Shown here in pieces: positions 1 through 8,444 of a stretch of 51,907 bases of DNA. How positions within the stretch are numbered: the stretch's first letter is position 1; the number at the start of each line of letters is the position of its first letter. The DNA comes from Candidatus Kerfeldbacteria bacterium (GTDB taxonomy: Bacteria; Patescibacteriota; Patescibacteriia; SBBC01; CAIJZX01). A program made the position numbers and the translations under genes. Under the pieces are notes generated by a model. It did no database searches. It saw nothing but the letters and a program-made list of their open reading frames with translations, and was not told the DNA's origin. The stretch spans positions 1 through 51,907 of the forward strand of contig CAIJZX010000037.1 of assembly GCA_903825245.1 (NCBI GenBank), given 5' to 3'.

Positions 1-509
1 ACAATCTCGATGCTGACCGTGCGCACACCCCATTGCAGGGCGGCAGTTCGGGTGGGCATCCAGATATCAATACGACTCGAGCCCCACTTCGCGTTCATGC
101 GGTCGGAGACCGTGAACACTTTATCGCCGTAGTAGGCCGGGATTCGGACTTTCGTACCGAAGGCAATGCCGTTCATAGCGATAATACCGTCAGCGACTTT
201 CTCGCCCGAGGCGGTGGTAAATGGATCACCATCGCATTGGTCAACGGTCGAGGAGTAGGCGCTAGCCCGGACCGTCATGGATTTAGCAATGACGATTGGC
301 TTATCGGTAGGAGTCGGGAGTGTTGTCAGGGGGCCGGTGTTTTCTGTCGGTTGGTTTTGGACGATGACTGTGTAGCTATTTCCAGTACTGTCCGACGGAG
401 AAACGATTTGCGCTTGTGCCGTGATCGGAACAAGAATGTTCAGAATCAGGGCGGCGGTCACAACGATGAGGTAGCGACGCAGGCGCTTCAACTGCTTGCG
501 ACTGTACAT
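1..509 (-). CDS. 3D-domain / RlpA-like secreted protein, truncated at window start
   Basis: Hand translation of the minus strand from ATG at 509: MYSRKQLKRLRRYLIVVTAALILNILVPITAQAQ...MTVRASAYSSTVDQCDGDPFTTASGEKVADGIIAMNGIAFGTKVRIPAYYGDKVFTVSDRMNAKWGSRRIDIWM; signal peptide plus 3D-like motif. Open at the edge, so absent from the ORF track. Confidence 0.8.
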   Translation of the reverse strand, partial: MYSRKQLKRLRRYLIVVTAALILNILVPITAQAQIVSPSDSTGNSYTVIVQNQPTENTGPLTTLPTPTDKPIVIAKSMTVRASAYSSTVDQCDGDPFTTASGEKVADGIIAMNGIAFGTKVRIPAYYGDKVFTVSDRMNAKWGSSRIDIWMPTRTAALQWGVRTVSIEI

Positions 510-847
510 TGGCCGATGGTCAATGGTAAGTCCGTAGAGAACTCTGCTCAGCTCGACAACTACGGTGGGAGACTCCCCGGGCGAGTCAACCGAATACAAT
601 GCACCCTAGAGACACTAGGTGTACCGGGAGTCACAGGTTATCAAAGGGTAACTACTTTGTCAACCCTCTGAGGGTCAGAAAACTCCCAATTTAGGCTAAG
701 ATTAGGGAAATTCAGGAAACTGAAAAAGTCCGATTTTTCGACCATGCGGGAAAAGTACGGACTTGACACGGGGTTTGTAAAAACTGCCGTTCATTGTATC
801 GAACGGCAGCAGACTTTGAGAAACCAGCACTTTTTTAGTGAGAAGTT

Positions 848-1759
848 CTACTCGATCGGCCGTTCTTTGAGTGTCGCCTCGATATCTTCGCGGTTTTCTC
901 GTAGCGGCCCCGGGTAGGCGAGCTTTAAACTTGCGGCAGCAGCGGCGAAACGAGCGGCGGCGTGCGGAACATCAGACAATAAATGTTCAGCGACGTAGGC
1001 GGCAATAAACGTATCACCGGCGCCCGTTGGTTCAACGATTTTTTGGGCGGGAAAGGCTGGAACCTCAACCAATTCATTTGTTTCGCGGTGGAATATTGAA
1101 GCGCCTTTACTGCCTTGGGTGACAATCACTTCACTTGGTCCTTGTTCAGCCATAGCCCTAGCAACTGACAAAATTGATTCGCCCCGCTCGAGCGCCGGGG
1201 CAATATCTTCAACCGAAACGAAGACCATATTTAATGATTGCAATGTTTCCGCTTGGTTTGGCCAGGGATACCGCGGTTCAAGTACACCGTCTGGACGTAG
1301 GGTTCGGAAAAACTTTCCGACATCAGCCGCAAGCGATACGCCGAGTGAATGGCTAAGGTAGCGAATGAGATCGAGTGATAATTTTCCCTCAAGATCCGGC
1401 ATGAGCAACACCATGTCGCTGGAAATAATTGCTTGGCGCATATCTTCGGTCAGGTCGCTGACCGAAACGCTGTACGGATCGAGTTTGGTGGTCGCGATGG
1501 CCACATCGCCGTCGTGTGAATTTGTATTGACGGTGCCGGTGGGAATCGGAATGACGTGGGTGGTGACGGCATAACTGTTAAGCTCCTCGAGCAGGTCAAG
1601 ATCTTCTTCCGGCAACCACGTAATGAGTTCAACTTCAATACCGGTTTGTGCAGCTGCGGCGGCCGCAAATAATCCCTTACCCCCGACGATTTCGTGGACT
1701 TCGCCGTTGACTAAACTATTTCGATCGCGGCAGAGATATCCAAAGATAGTAATTTTCAT
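848..1759 (-). CDS. PfkB-family carbohydrate kinase
   Basis: Contains the PfkB signature EPTGAGDTFIAAYVAEHL and an N-terminal GGKG. Confidence 0.85.
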   Translation of the reverse strand: MKITIFGYLCRDRNSLVNGEVHEIVGGKGLFAAAAAAQTGIEVELITWLPEEDLDLLEELNSYAVTTHVIPIPTGTVNTNSHDGDVAIATTKLDPYSVSVSDLTEDMRQAIISSDMVLLMPDLEGKLSLDLIRYLSHSLGVSLAADVGKFFRTLRPDGVLEPRYPWPNQAETLQSLNMVFVSVEDIAPALERGESILSVARAMAEQGPSEVIVTQGSKGASIFHRETNELVEVPAFPAQKIVEPTGAGDTFIAAYVAEHLLSDVPHAAARFAAAAASLKLAYPGPLRENREDIEATLKERPIE

Positions 1760-2433
1760 TACGGTTTTGGGGAGCGACTAAACATACCGCGAATGGTATC
1801 CATTGTACCTCGTCGTCGTTCCGGCGTTTTCAGCATGGCCATAATGCCTGGCGCAACAGACAACAGGATAATAATGAAAATTATCGGTAACAAATACTTA
1901 TCGATGTTACTGACTTTTTCCCCGAGCCAATATCCAGCGCCGACAACCCCGGCGACCCACACCACGCCGCCGATAATGTTGTAGAGAATAAGCTTGGCGT
2001 AGGACATTTTGCTGATACCGGCCACGACCGGAACAAACGTACGGACGATCGGAATAAAACGAGCGAGGATGATTGTCTTGCCGCCGTGCTTGGTATAAAA
2101 GGCTTCGGCTTTTTCGAGGTTTTCTTTTTTAAAAAAACGTGAATCCGGACGTTGGAATAATTTCCGTCCCCACTTTGCACCGACGCCGTAGCCGACAGAT
2201 ACGCCGATGATGGCCGCGGCTAAAAGGAGAATCATGACCACCCAAATATTGAACAACCCCTGCGCGGCTAGGACGCCGGCGGCGAAGAGCAAGCTATCAC
2301 CTGGCAAAAAGAAGCCGACGAGTAATCCGCATTCGGCGAAAATGATGGCAGTAATGAGAATATAGCCGCCGATTTGGCCGGCGGATTGAATGGTTGAGGT
2401 TGGGTTGATGATGCTGCTAAGAAGAGGGTGCAT
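1759..2433 (-). CDS. DedA family (SNARE-associated) membrane protein
   Basis: FFLPGDSLLFAAG and ARFIPIVRTFVPVVAGISKM are typical DedA motifs. Confidence 0.9.
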   Translation of the reverse strand: MHPLLSSIINPTSTIQSAGQIGGYILITAIIFAECGLLVGFFLPGDSLLFAAGVLAAQGLFNIWVVMILLLAAAIIGVSVGYGVGAKWGRKLFQRPDSRFFKKENLEKAEAFYTKHGGKTIILARFIPIVRTFVPVVAGISKMSYAKLILYNIIGGVVWVAGVVGAGYWLGEKVSNIDKYLLPIIFIIILLSVAPGIMAMLKTPERRRGTMDTIRGMFSRSPKP

Positions 2434-2506
2434 AGCGGTTGTGGTAGTTGTGGAACTCGTGATAGACTAGACTGCAGTATAGCATATTCATTGTCTTCAT
2501 CCGCCT

Positions 2507-3058
2507 ATGGCCACAGCGCATAATCACCGACCAACCTGGGATGATTACTTTATGTCGATCGCGCGGATTATCGCCACGCGAAGTACTTGCGATCGGCTGG
2601 AAGCCGGCGCGGTTCTGGTGAAAAATAATCGCATCATTTCCACCGGCTACAACGGTTCACCGCCGGGGTTGCCACATTGTGATGATGTTGGGCATTTACT
2701 GGAAGAAGGGCATTGCGTGCGGACGATCCACGGAGAACACAATGCAATTCTGCAGGCCGCTACAGTTCCCGGAGCTTCAACAGAAGGCTCGACAATGTAC
2801 ACGAAATACACGCCCTGCATTCATTGCGCGAAGTACGTTATTGCGACTGGAGTAAAACGCGTTGTGGTTGGTAAAGTATATCGAAATGCTCAAGCAATGG
2901 AGTATTTGCGTGATGCCGGAATACAAGTTGAATTGTATGAACCAGGGTTGGATTGGAACAACCGCGTGGTGGAAATATTTACTCGGGATATTGAAGATCG
3001 GTACGCTAAAGAAGGCAACGTCCAGCTCGAAGAAAAAACCGCTACGAAGAATCCGTAG
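2507..3058 (+). CDS. dCMP/cytidine deaminase family (ComEB-like)
   Basis: HGEHNAI and TPCIHCAKYVI zinc motifs. Confidence 0.9.
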   Translation: MATAHNHRPTWDDYFMSIARIIATRSTCDRLEAGAVLVKNNRIISTGYNGSPPGLPHCDDVGHLLEEGHCVRTIHGEHNAILQAATVPGASTEGSTMYTKYTPCIHCAKYVIATGVKRVVVGKVYRNAQAMEYLRDAGIQVELYEPGLDWNNRVVEIFTRDIEDRYAKEGNVQLEEKTATKNP

Positions 3059-3570
3059 CGGTGTGGCCATGCCAATCTTGGGTACGCACGTTGAACGTTC
3101 CCAGAATGGTGTAGAGGCGATCGCCGATGGCGAGCTTGCCGGTAAATGAGCGGAGGCTGAACTTCTGGCCGAAGGGCGCCGTAACATTCGTCATAGCGAG
3201 TTGTCCGGTACCGCAATCATCTCCTTCGAGATTGACGGTGACAACATCACCGGATTTAATGTCCGCTAGGTCATGCCGGCCTCCCGAGAGTTTCCACTGC
3301 CGAAACATGTGCTCCTCGATTCTGAGGGATGAAGGTAAAAGCCAACGCCCCGTCCTCGTCCAGGATGGTGAGTTGCCACCAGGGAGCGTAGTTTTCATGA
3401 ATAGCTCTGAGCACGAATACGTCGTAACGTCCGCGCTCCAACTTAATGGTGACCGCCTGATGGTTACTGCCGCGTTCGCAGAGTGCCATATCGAGCGTCA
3501 GTTGGAGCATTATGACGACCTTCAGTTTGCTCTTCGGCAGCGTGTCTACTTGGTGTGGTGTGACAGCCAC
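3042..3570 (-). pseudogene. Hypothetical protein split across two minus-strand frames (frameshifted)
   Basis: Frame 1 (3570 to about 3340) MAVTPHQVDTLPKSKLK...RYDVFVLRAIHENYAPWWQLTILDEDGALAFTF, then protein-like sequence in another frame, EEHMFRQWKLSGGRHDLADIKSGDVVTVNLEGDDCGTGQLAMTN..., to 3042. Confidence 0.5.
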
Positions 3571-3665
3571 GAAGCCTCCTTTGGAATTTTCAAGGAATCG
3601 AAAGCTTCGTAGTTGTATACCTTTGCGATTCGGGTGTCAACTTTTTCATAGCAGTAAAAGGAGGC

Positions 3666-3694
3666 TTGAATATCACAAAGAAATACGCTACACT
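3666..3694 (+). promoter_or_regulatory. Promoter of the tRNA-Gly locus
   Basis: TTGAAT (3666-3671), 17-nt spacer, TACACT (3689-3694). Confidence 0.5.
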
Positions 3695-3706
3695 GTGACC
3701 GAACGT

Positions 3707-3793
3707 GCGGGTATCCCCGGCCTTAGCCGGGGCGAGCTCCTATCGGTATTATCTCGTCGTTCGACGGGATAGATGATCAGCTTTCTCCCGCTC
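3707..3793 (+). ncRNA. Degenerate tRNA-Gly-like 5' unit with hairpin insertion
   Basis: GCGGGTATC and ATCGGTATTA match tRNA-Gly, separated by CCCCGGccttaGCCGGGG; followed by hairpin TCTCGTC-GTTC-GACGGGA. Confidence 0.45.
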
Positions 3794-3848
3794 ACTACAA
3801 CTAAACATTAACTTGCGGGATCTCGCACGACGAAATCGTGTCCCGCGA

Positions 3849-3919
3849 GCGGGTATCGTATATCGGTATTACCTCAGCTTTCCAAGCTGATGAGAGGAGT
3901 TCGACTCTCCTTACCCGCT
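3849..3919 (+). tRNA. tRNA-Gly(TCC)
   Basis: Acceptor GCGGGTA/TACCCGC, anticodon arm CAGC-TTTCCAA-GCTG, T arm AGGAG-TTCGACT-CTCCT; CCA not encoded. Confidence 0.9.
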
Positions 3920-3963
3920 CGCGGGACGGAATTTTCAGTAGATATCAAAATGTCGTGCGGGAC

Positions 3964-4090
3964 AAGCTGATGAGAGGGTTGAGTCGGCATCCGGAGGATA
4001 GCGACTGAACTGCTTCAGTCGCGGCCGTCGAAACGAGCAGCGCATGTTTCGAAGGAACAGCGATGCCTAGGACTCTCCTTACCCGCTCCA
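3964..4090 (+). ncRNA. tRNA-Gly 3'-half-like sequence interrupted by a structured insertion, ending in CCA
   Basis: AAGCTGATGAGAGG ... GACTCTCCTTACCCGCTCCA repeats the tRNA-Gly 3' half with about 92 nt inserted in the T arm. Confidence 0.6.
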
Positions 4091-4153
4091 AGCGAATTTA
4101 CATTGAAAGAAAAACGTCGATCCTGTATTGATCGACGGTATTGTGTTTGATGC

Positions 4154-4453
4154 TCATTGAAGATCGGTTTCGAGAACCTCTATACACAACTGAATCGTTG
4201 CCCATACCAAGTTTTTGGCAACTGGATGGGAGGTGTGCCAGTTCGTGATTACTGCGGTCATAAGCCCAGCATCATGACTATGAAGCAGGTTGCTGAGCCT
4301 AGCTTTCTCAATTACTCCAATACACCTAGTAACACCATCGACTCGCAATACATCTGGAATGGGAGTGTTCGGAAGACGCCCTGCTACCGATATAAGTGGA
4401 GCCACTGAAGGCCGAAGCTCTGAAAGCGTTAGTCGGCGAAAGTGCATAATCAA
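4154..4453 (-). CDS. Hypothetical protein
   Basis: 99-aa ORF with upstream GAGGTG. Confidence 0.45.
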   Translation of the reverse strand: MIMHFRRLTLSELRPSVAPLISVAGRLPNTPIPDVLRVDGVTRCIGVIEKARLSNLLHSHDAGLMTAVITNWHTSHPVAKNLVWATIQLCIEVLETDLQ

Positions 4454-4544
4454 TCACCTCGTGGTAATTAGCTGATGTGAAAGGACAAAAAACTTTTCTA
4501 TTCGTAGAGAAGTCCTAACATGATTATGTCTTTATGTCAATCCA

Positions 4545-4997
4545 CTAGCAAAAATACTCCCACACCATCGGATCGAGGAAGTGCTTATATGCCTCGGGAT
4601 GTTTTCGTATTTCGCTGGCCGAAATCGGGACAATCGTGCGGTCGCGGTCGACTTGAATATGAGCGCACTCGAGAAAGTCGGCGAGTTGATGACCATAGTC
4701 TTCTGAACTGAAGACGGCGTCAATCGTTTTTCTGACCGCATGGTGAACGCCGATGGCCCAGGCGCGTCCGTCTGTTATGTCCCATGACACCAGCATGATG
4801 GCTATGGCGGTTGTTGGGTAGAGTTGGCGTAGCCAGGCGGCGCGTTGCTCCGCAGGGATAGTGTCTGACGGCAAAATACTGACAACCAACGTTACGTGTT
4901 GTGATTGTTTGAGTGCCGTCTCAATTACGAGTTTATGGCCGTGATGCGGCGGCATGAATTTCCCGAGAACGATGCCTTCGGTAAAAGGTGATGGCAT
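4545..4997 (-). CDS. NadR-like nicotinamide-nucleotide adenylyltransferase (nucleotidyl transferase fold)
   Basis: GKFMPPHHGHKLVIETA (HxGH) and ISASEIR. Confidence 0.75.
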   Translation of the reverse strand: MPSPFTEGIVLGKFMPPHHGHKLVIETALKQSQHVTLVVSILPSDTIPAEQRAAWLRQLYPTTAIAIMLVSWDITDGRAWAIGVHHAVRKTIDAVFSSEDYGHQLADFLECAHIQVDRDRTIVPISASEIRKHPEAYKHFLDPMVWEYFC

Positions 4998-4998
4998 A

Positions 4999-6627
4999 TT
5001 ATTCGACCAGGGTCAGCGTGTGACCTTGAACACGATACGTGTGGTCACACAGTTGTCGGATTTGATCGTGGTGCGTAACGATCACAAATGTTTTTTGGTG
5101 GAGGCGAGCGCGAATGCAATCAATTGTTCGAGCGGCGGTGACGATATCCAGGTGAGAAATAGGCTCATCCAGTAAATAGAGATCACGGTCGAGCAGAATG
5201 GCTCGGGCTACATTCAATCGCTGTTTTTGGCCGGCCGATAATTTGACACCCTTTTCACCGACCACGGTATTGAGTCCTTCCGGTAAGGTCTGAACCCATG
5301 GCTCAAGGTCGAGATCGGCCAGCAACTGGTGGATGGTGGAGTCGCCCATGGTTTTTCCCAGTAACAGGTTTTCACGCAATGAGGCGTTGAAAATTTCTAC
5401 CTCTTGACTGACAAAAGCGATACGTTCTTGCCAGCTCACAACATCAAGATTGTCGAACGACTGGCCATCAATGGTTAGTGCACCGGATTGCGGTTCAAGG
5501 AACCCGGCCAGAATATTGAGCAATGTCGATTTACCCTCACCCGAGGTTCCGATGATGGCGAGATGCTCGCCACGTTGCAATAATAACCGAGGAATGGTGA
5601 TTGGCACATGATTGAGGTCGTAGCGAAAAACAACGTCCTGAAGCTCAACCCGGTGCCAGTCCGTTAACGGTATGCCATGTCGCTCAACCGCTTGGTTGAG
5701 GATATCGGTGAGATTATGCAGATAGGCTTGGTAGATCATCAGGCGGCGAATATTTTCGGTTGCTCGATCAATCGTGCCGCGAATAAACAAATAGGCGGAA
5801 ATGAAAATAATTAAGAGTGACACCGGTAGTTGTCCGCGTCCGACGCGTAAGGCAATCGTGCTCAGCGTGCTGATGAAGATCAGGCCGGACAGAAGATGAA
5901 GGAAGAACCAGCGCTTGGCGTGGAATGCTTGTAGTTGGTCGATATTGTCACTGACGGACACGATACGATCAGACATGACTGTTTCCGTGTATGATGCTAG
6001 TCCGAGTTTTCGGACGGTATGCATATTCGTCAAAAAATCGACGAAGCGTTCCATGTAGGCTGCTCGAGCGAGATTATATGTTTTTGCCTTGGGAATTTGG
6101 CCGCGCGACATCCAGGTACCAAAAACAAAGAACGCGATGAAGAGGATGACATTGAGAATTGCCAGTGTCAGTGAAGCCGCGGCGGTAAAGTAGAAGAAGA
6201 GTATGATTTGGGGCAAACTACTCACGGTTGACCAAAACGCATCCATCAAGATTGGCACCACGCCGTCAGACAGACGATTCATCAACGTCAATACTTGGCC
6301 GGAGTGGTGCTTGGTCAACTTATCAATCGGTACCCGTTCATATTCGCGGTAGAGACGGAGTAACGACTCAGTTTCGGTTTTCATGGCCGCTGCCTCACCA
6401 TACTTGCGAATGATCCATTGTAATCCCAGGCCGATAGCGTAAATAGCGATGACCAACCCGATCAGGAACGGATAGTGGTCGGGAGCGTTACTTGGTTTGG
6501 TGAATTCACTAAGCGTAATCGGAATCAAAAAAACACCGATACCATTGAGGAAGGCGATGATGAAGATAAACGTAAACGTACCGCGGTGCTCCCGCATCGT
6601 GCGCCCAATAAATCGTAGAATATCCAT
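4999..6627 (-). CDS. ABC transporter, fused permease/ATP-binding protein
   Basis: Walker A GTSGEGKST, signature LSAGQKQRL, Walker B LYLLDEP; N-terminal TM helices. Confidence 0.93.
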   Translation of the reverse strand: MDILRFIGRTMREHRGTFTFIFIIAFLNGIGVFLIPITLSEFTKPSNAPDHYPFLIGLVIAIYAIGLGLQWIIRKYGEAAAMKTETESLLRLYREYERVPIDKLTKHHSGQVLTLMNRLSDGVVPILMDAFWSTVSSLPQIILFFYFTAAASLTLAILNVILFIAFFVFGTWMSRGQIPKAKTYNLARAAYMERFVDFLTNMHTVRKLGLASYTETVMSDRIVSVSDNIDQLQAFHAKRWFFLHLLSGLIFISTLSTIALRVGRGQLPVSLLIIFISAYLFIRGTIDRATENIRRLMIYQAYLHNLTDILNQAVERHGIPLTDWHRVELQDVVFRYDLNHVPITIPRLLLQRGEHLAIIGTSGEGKSTLLNILAGFLEPQSGALTIDGQSFDNLDVVSWQERIAFVSQEVEIFNASLRENLLLGKTMGDSTIHQLLADLDLEPWVQTLPEGLNTVVGEKGVKLSAGQKQRLNVARAILLDRDLYLLDEPISHLDIVTAARTIDCIRARLHQKTFVIVTHHDQIRQLCDHTYRVQGHTLTLVE

Positions 6628-6650
6628 GCGTTTAGTTTAGCACAGCCGAG

Positions 6651-6977
6651 CTATTCCGGCTTCCACCAATACGACTCGGGAATAAAGAAATTGCCCTCAC
6701 GTTCCTCAATGTTTATCCCTTCTTCGCGAAGTTTCGCTGCTTGCGCCTCTTTCGGCGTGGTCATATTTTCAATGGAAATCATGCCGTCTTTATTGACGAC
6801 GCGGTGCCAGGGGACATTGGTGGTCGGTTTTAGGGTTCGCAACGCCCAACCAACCACCTGAGAAGCGCGCGGACTGCCGATGAGTGTAGCGATTTGGCCG
6901 TACGAAGCAACTTTGCCTTTCGGGATTTTCCGAACGGCACCGTAGATCTTGAAGTACAAGTTCTGTCCTCTTGGCAT
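6651..6977 (-). CDS. Alkyltransferase-like (ATL) protein, MGMT-fold DNA-binding domain
   Basis: IPKGKVASYGQIATLIGSPRASQVVGWAL...PWHRVV; PWHR in place of catalytic PCHR. Confidence 0.85.
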   Translation of the reverse strand: MPRGQNLYFKIYGAVRKIPKGKVASYGQIATLIGSPRASQVVGWALRTLKPTTNVPWHRVVNKDGMISIENMTTPKEAQAAKLREEGINIEEREGNFFIPESYWWKPE

Positions 6978-6979
6978 TC

Positions 6980-7387
6980 TTATGCAGTTCGTGATTTACG
7001 GTTGCGTTCCCAAGTCCGCACCTTCACCTCATCAAATCCGAAGTAGTGGCCAATCTCATGGTGGACGACCTCAATGGTTAATTTCTTGATTTTCTCCGGA
7101 TCGTCGCCAACGGAGGCTTCGATGGAGCGTTGAAAAATCGTAATCTTATCGGGCAGGACGCCGGTGTATCCTTGTCCGCGTTTCGTGAGCGGAATACCGG
7201 AATAGAGCCCGAGCAAATTAGTGAGCTGAGTATCGTTGACGACGAAGGCGACGTTTTCAATGCGACGGCGAATATGCGCCGGCACCATATCAATTGCCTC
7301 GGTGATGTACGCTTCGAATTGCGCGGACTCGGTTGGCAAGATGATGGTGCTAGATATCGCTCGTGCAATGCGGACAGCGCGTCGCAT
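6980..7387 (-). CDS. Zincin-like metallopeptidase family protein
   Basis: EVVHHEIGHYFGFDE zinc-binding motif. Confidence 0.8.
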   Translation of the reverse strand: MRRAVRIARAISSTIILPTESAQFEAYITEAIDMVPAHIRRRIENVAFVVNDTQLTNLLGLYSGIPLTKRGQGYTGVLPDKITIFQRSIEASVGDDPEKIKKLTIEVVHHEIGHYFGFDEVKVRTWERNRKSRTA

Positions 7388-7772
7388 CTTTACTGATCGA
7401 CATTTTGCATCGCGGACACTCTTTGGTAGTCGTCGGTGCTATGACTGGTTTGTGTAATGTGTTGACGATTTTCACCATCATGAAAATAACCAAAGCAACG
7501 ATGAGAAAATCAATTGTGTTTTGAATAAACTTCCCGTAGGTCAGGAGAACCGGTGCGGCGTCGGTGCCGCCAATTTTGACATTGAGTCCGCTCAAGTCAA
7601 CACCACCGGTAACGATACTGATGACCGGGGTAATGATATCGGACACAAGTGAGCTGACGATTTTACCGAAAGCGCCGCCGATGATAACGCCGACCGCTAA
7701 GTCCATGACATTGCCACGGAGGATGAAGGTTTTGAATTCTTTGAACATAGAAGAATGGTGAATAATGAACAT
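7350..7772 (-). CDS. mscL: Large-conductance mechanosensitive channel with C-terminal zinc ribbon
   Basis: FKTFILRGNVMDLAVGVIIGGAFGKIVSSLVSDIITP; C-terminus CPRCKMSISKDATRCPHC. Real start may be an internal Met (MFKEF). Confidence 0.9.
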   Translation of the reverse strand: MFIIHHSSMFKEFKTFILRGNVMDLAVGVIIGGAFGKIVSSLVSDIITPVISIVTGGVDLSGLNVKIGGTDAAPVLLTYGKFIQNTIDFLIVALVIFMMVKIVNTLHKPVIAPTTTKECPRCKMSISKDATRCPHCTSDI

Positions 7773-7851
7773 GGGTAGTATATCAAAAAACAGGCGCTTC
7801 CGGGGAAGGCCTGTTTATGGGTGATTGGACTTGAGTGACTGACGAACGACG

Positions 7852-8424
7852 TTAGTGCGCAAGGTCGGATGGCAATCGTAGCCAGTCGTTCTTGTAGCAG
7901 AGATCGATCACACCTTCTTCACGTGTCCACCAATCTTTTGCGTTTCTGGTCCAAGATTGAGCGGAGAATATATCGTACTCAATTGTCTCTAAACCAAGTG
8001 GTGCGATAGTTACTATCCCGATCGATGAACAGGCATAGTCATTACGTGCTTCGAGTGCAGGGTGAGTAACGATAATGGCTCGTTGCCAGCTATGTGCTAC
8101 CATATATTCATGTGCCTGTCTGGCAACTTCGCCGGAGTCAAGATATTTTCCAGGGATATAATGTGTGGTAATGGCGTAAGTAGCAGAAATTTTTTGTAGC
8201 GCTGTGCCGATTTCGAATTGTGCAATCACCGGAATAGTAGAAAAGCGTTCTTCAATGAAGGATGCTAACTGTTGATTGCTCTTACCGGGAAGCACCTTTT
8301 CACCTTGTTGAACGTAACCAAAAGAAAAGGCAATAACGCAATCAGCGGTTTGTGGGTCTCCGTGTGCGTGATAGGTGTTTGACCGAGCCAACTTCTTTAA
8401 CTCGATGAGCTCAGCTTCAGTCAT
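7852..8424 (-). CDS. Hypothetical protein (190 aa)
   Basis: Start MTEAELIELKK chosen because the longer ORF overlaps mgtA; IIVTHPALEARNDYAC resembles YdcF/DUF218-type proteins weakly. Confidence 0.65.
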   Translation of the reverse strand: MTEAELIELKKLARSNTYHAHGDPQTADCVIAFSFGYVQQGEKVLPGKSNQQLASFIEERFSTIPVIAQFEIGTALQKISATYAITTHYIPGKYLDSGEVARQAHEYMVAHSWQRAIIVTHPALEARNDYACSSIGIVTIAPLGLETIEYDIFSAQSWTRNAKDWWTREEGVIDLCYKNDWLRLPSDLAH

Positions 8425-8444
8425 ACATTTCTTAATACCATGAA

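Noticed and set aside
33-671. 212-aa plus-strand ORF
   Set aside because: Antisense to a clear minus-strand signal-peptide/3D-domain gene; its translation lacks recognisable motifs
3966-4040. CTGATGAG ... CGAAAC, hammerhead-ribozyme-like
   Set aside because: CTGATGAG is the native tRNA-Gly anticodon-stem sequence, stem II would be far too long, and the other element copies have CGAGAC and lack CTGATGA
3978-4075. Group I intron or integron attC site
   Set aside because: No recognisable group I P7/P3 core and no RYYYAAC/GTTRRRY core sites; the insertion lies at different tRNA positions in Gly and Pro copies
3707-4090. Could the Gly locus be tmRNA (TTCGACGGGAT motif near 3760)?
   Set aside because: No tag ORF, wrong acceptor end (GCGGGTA/TACCCGC), an intact tRNA-Gly inside, and the TTC of the motif is not kept in the Arg leader
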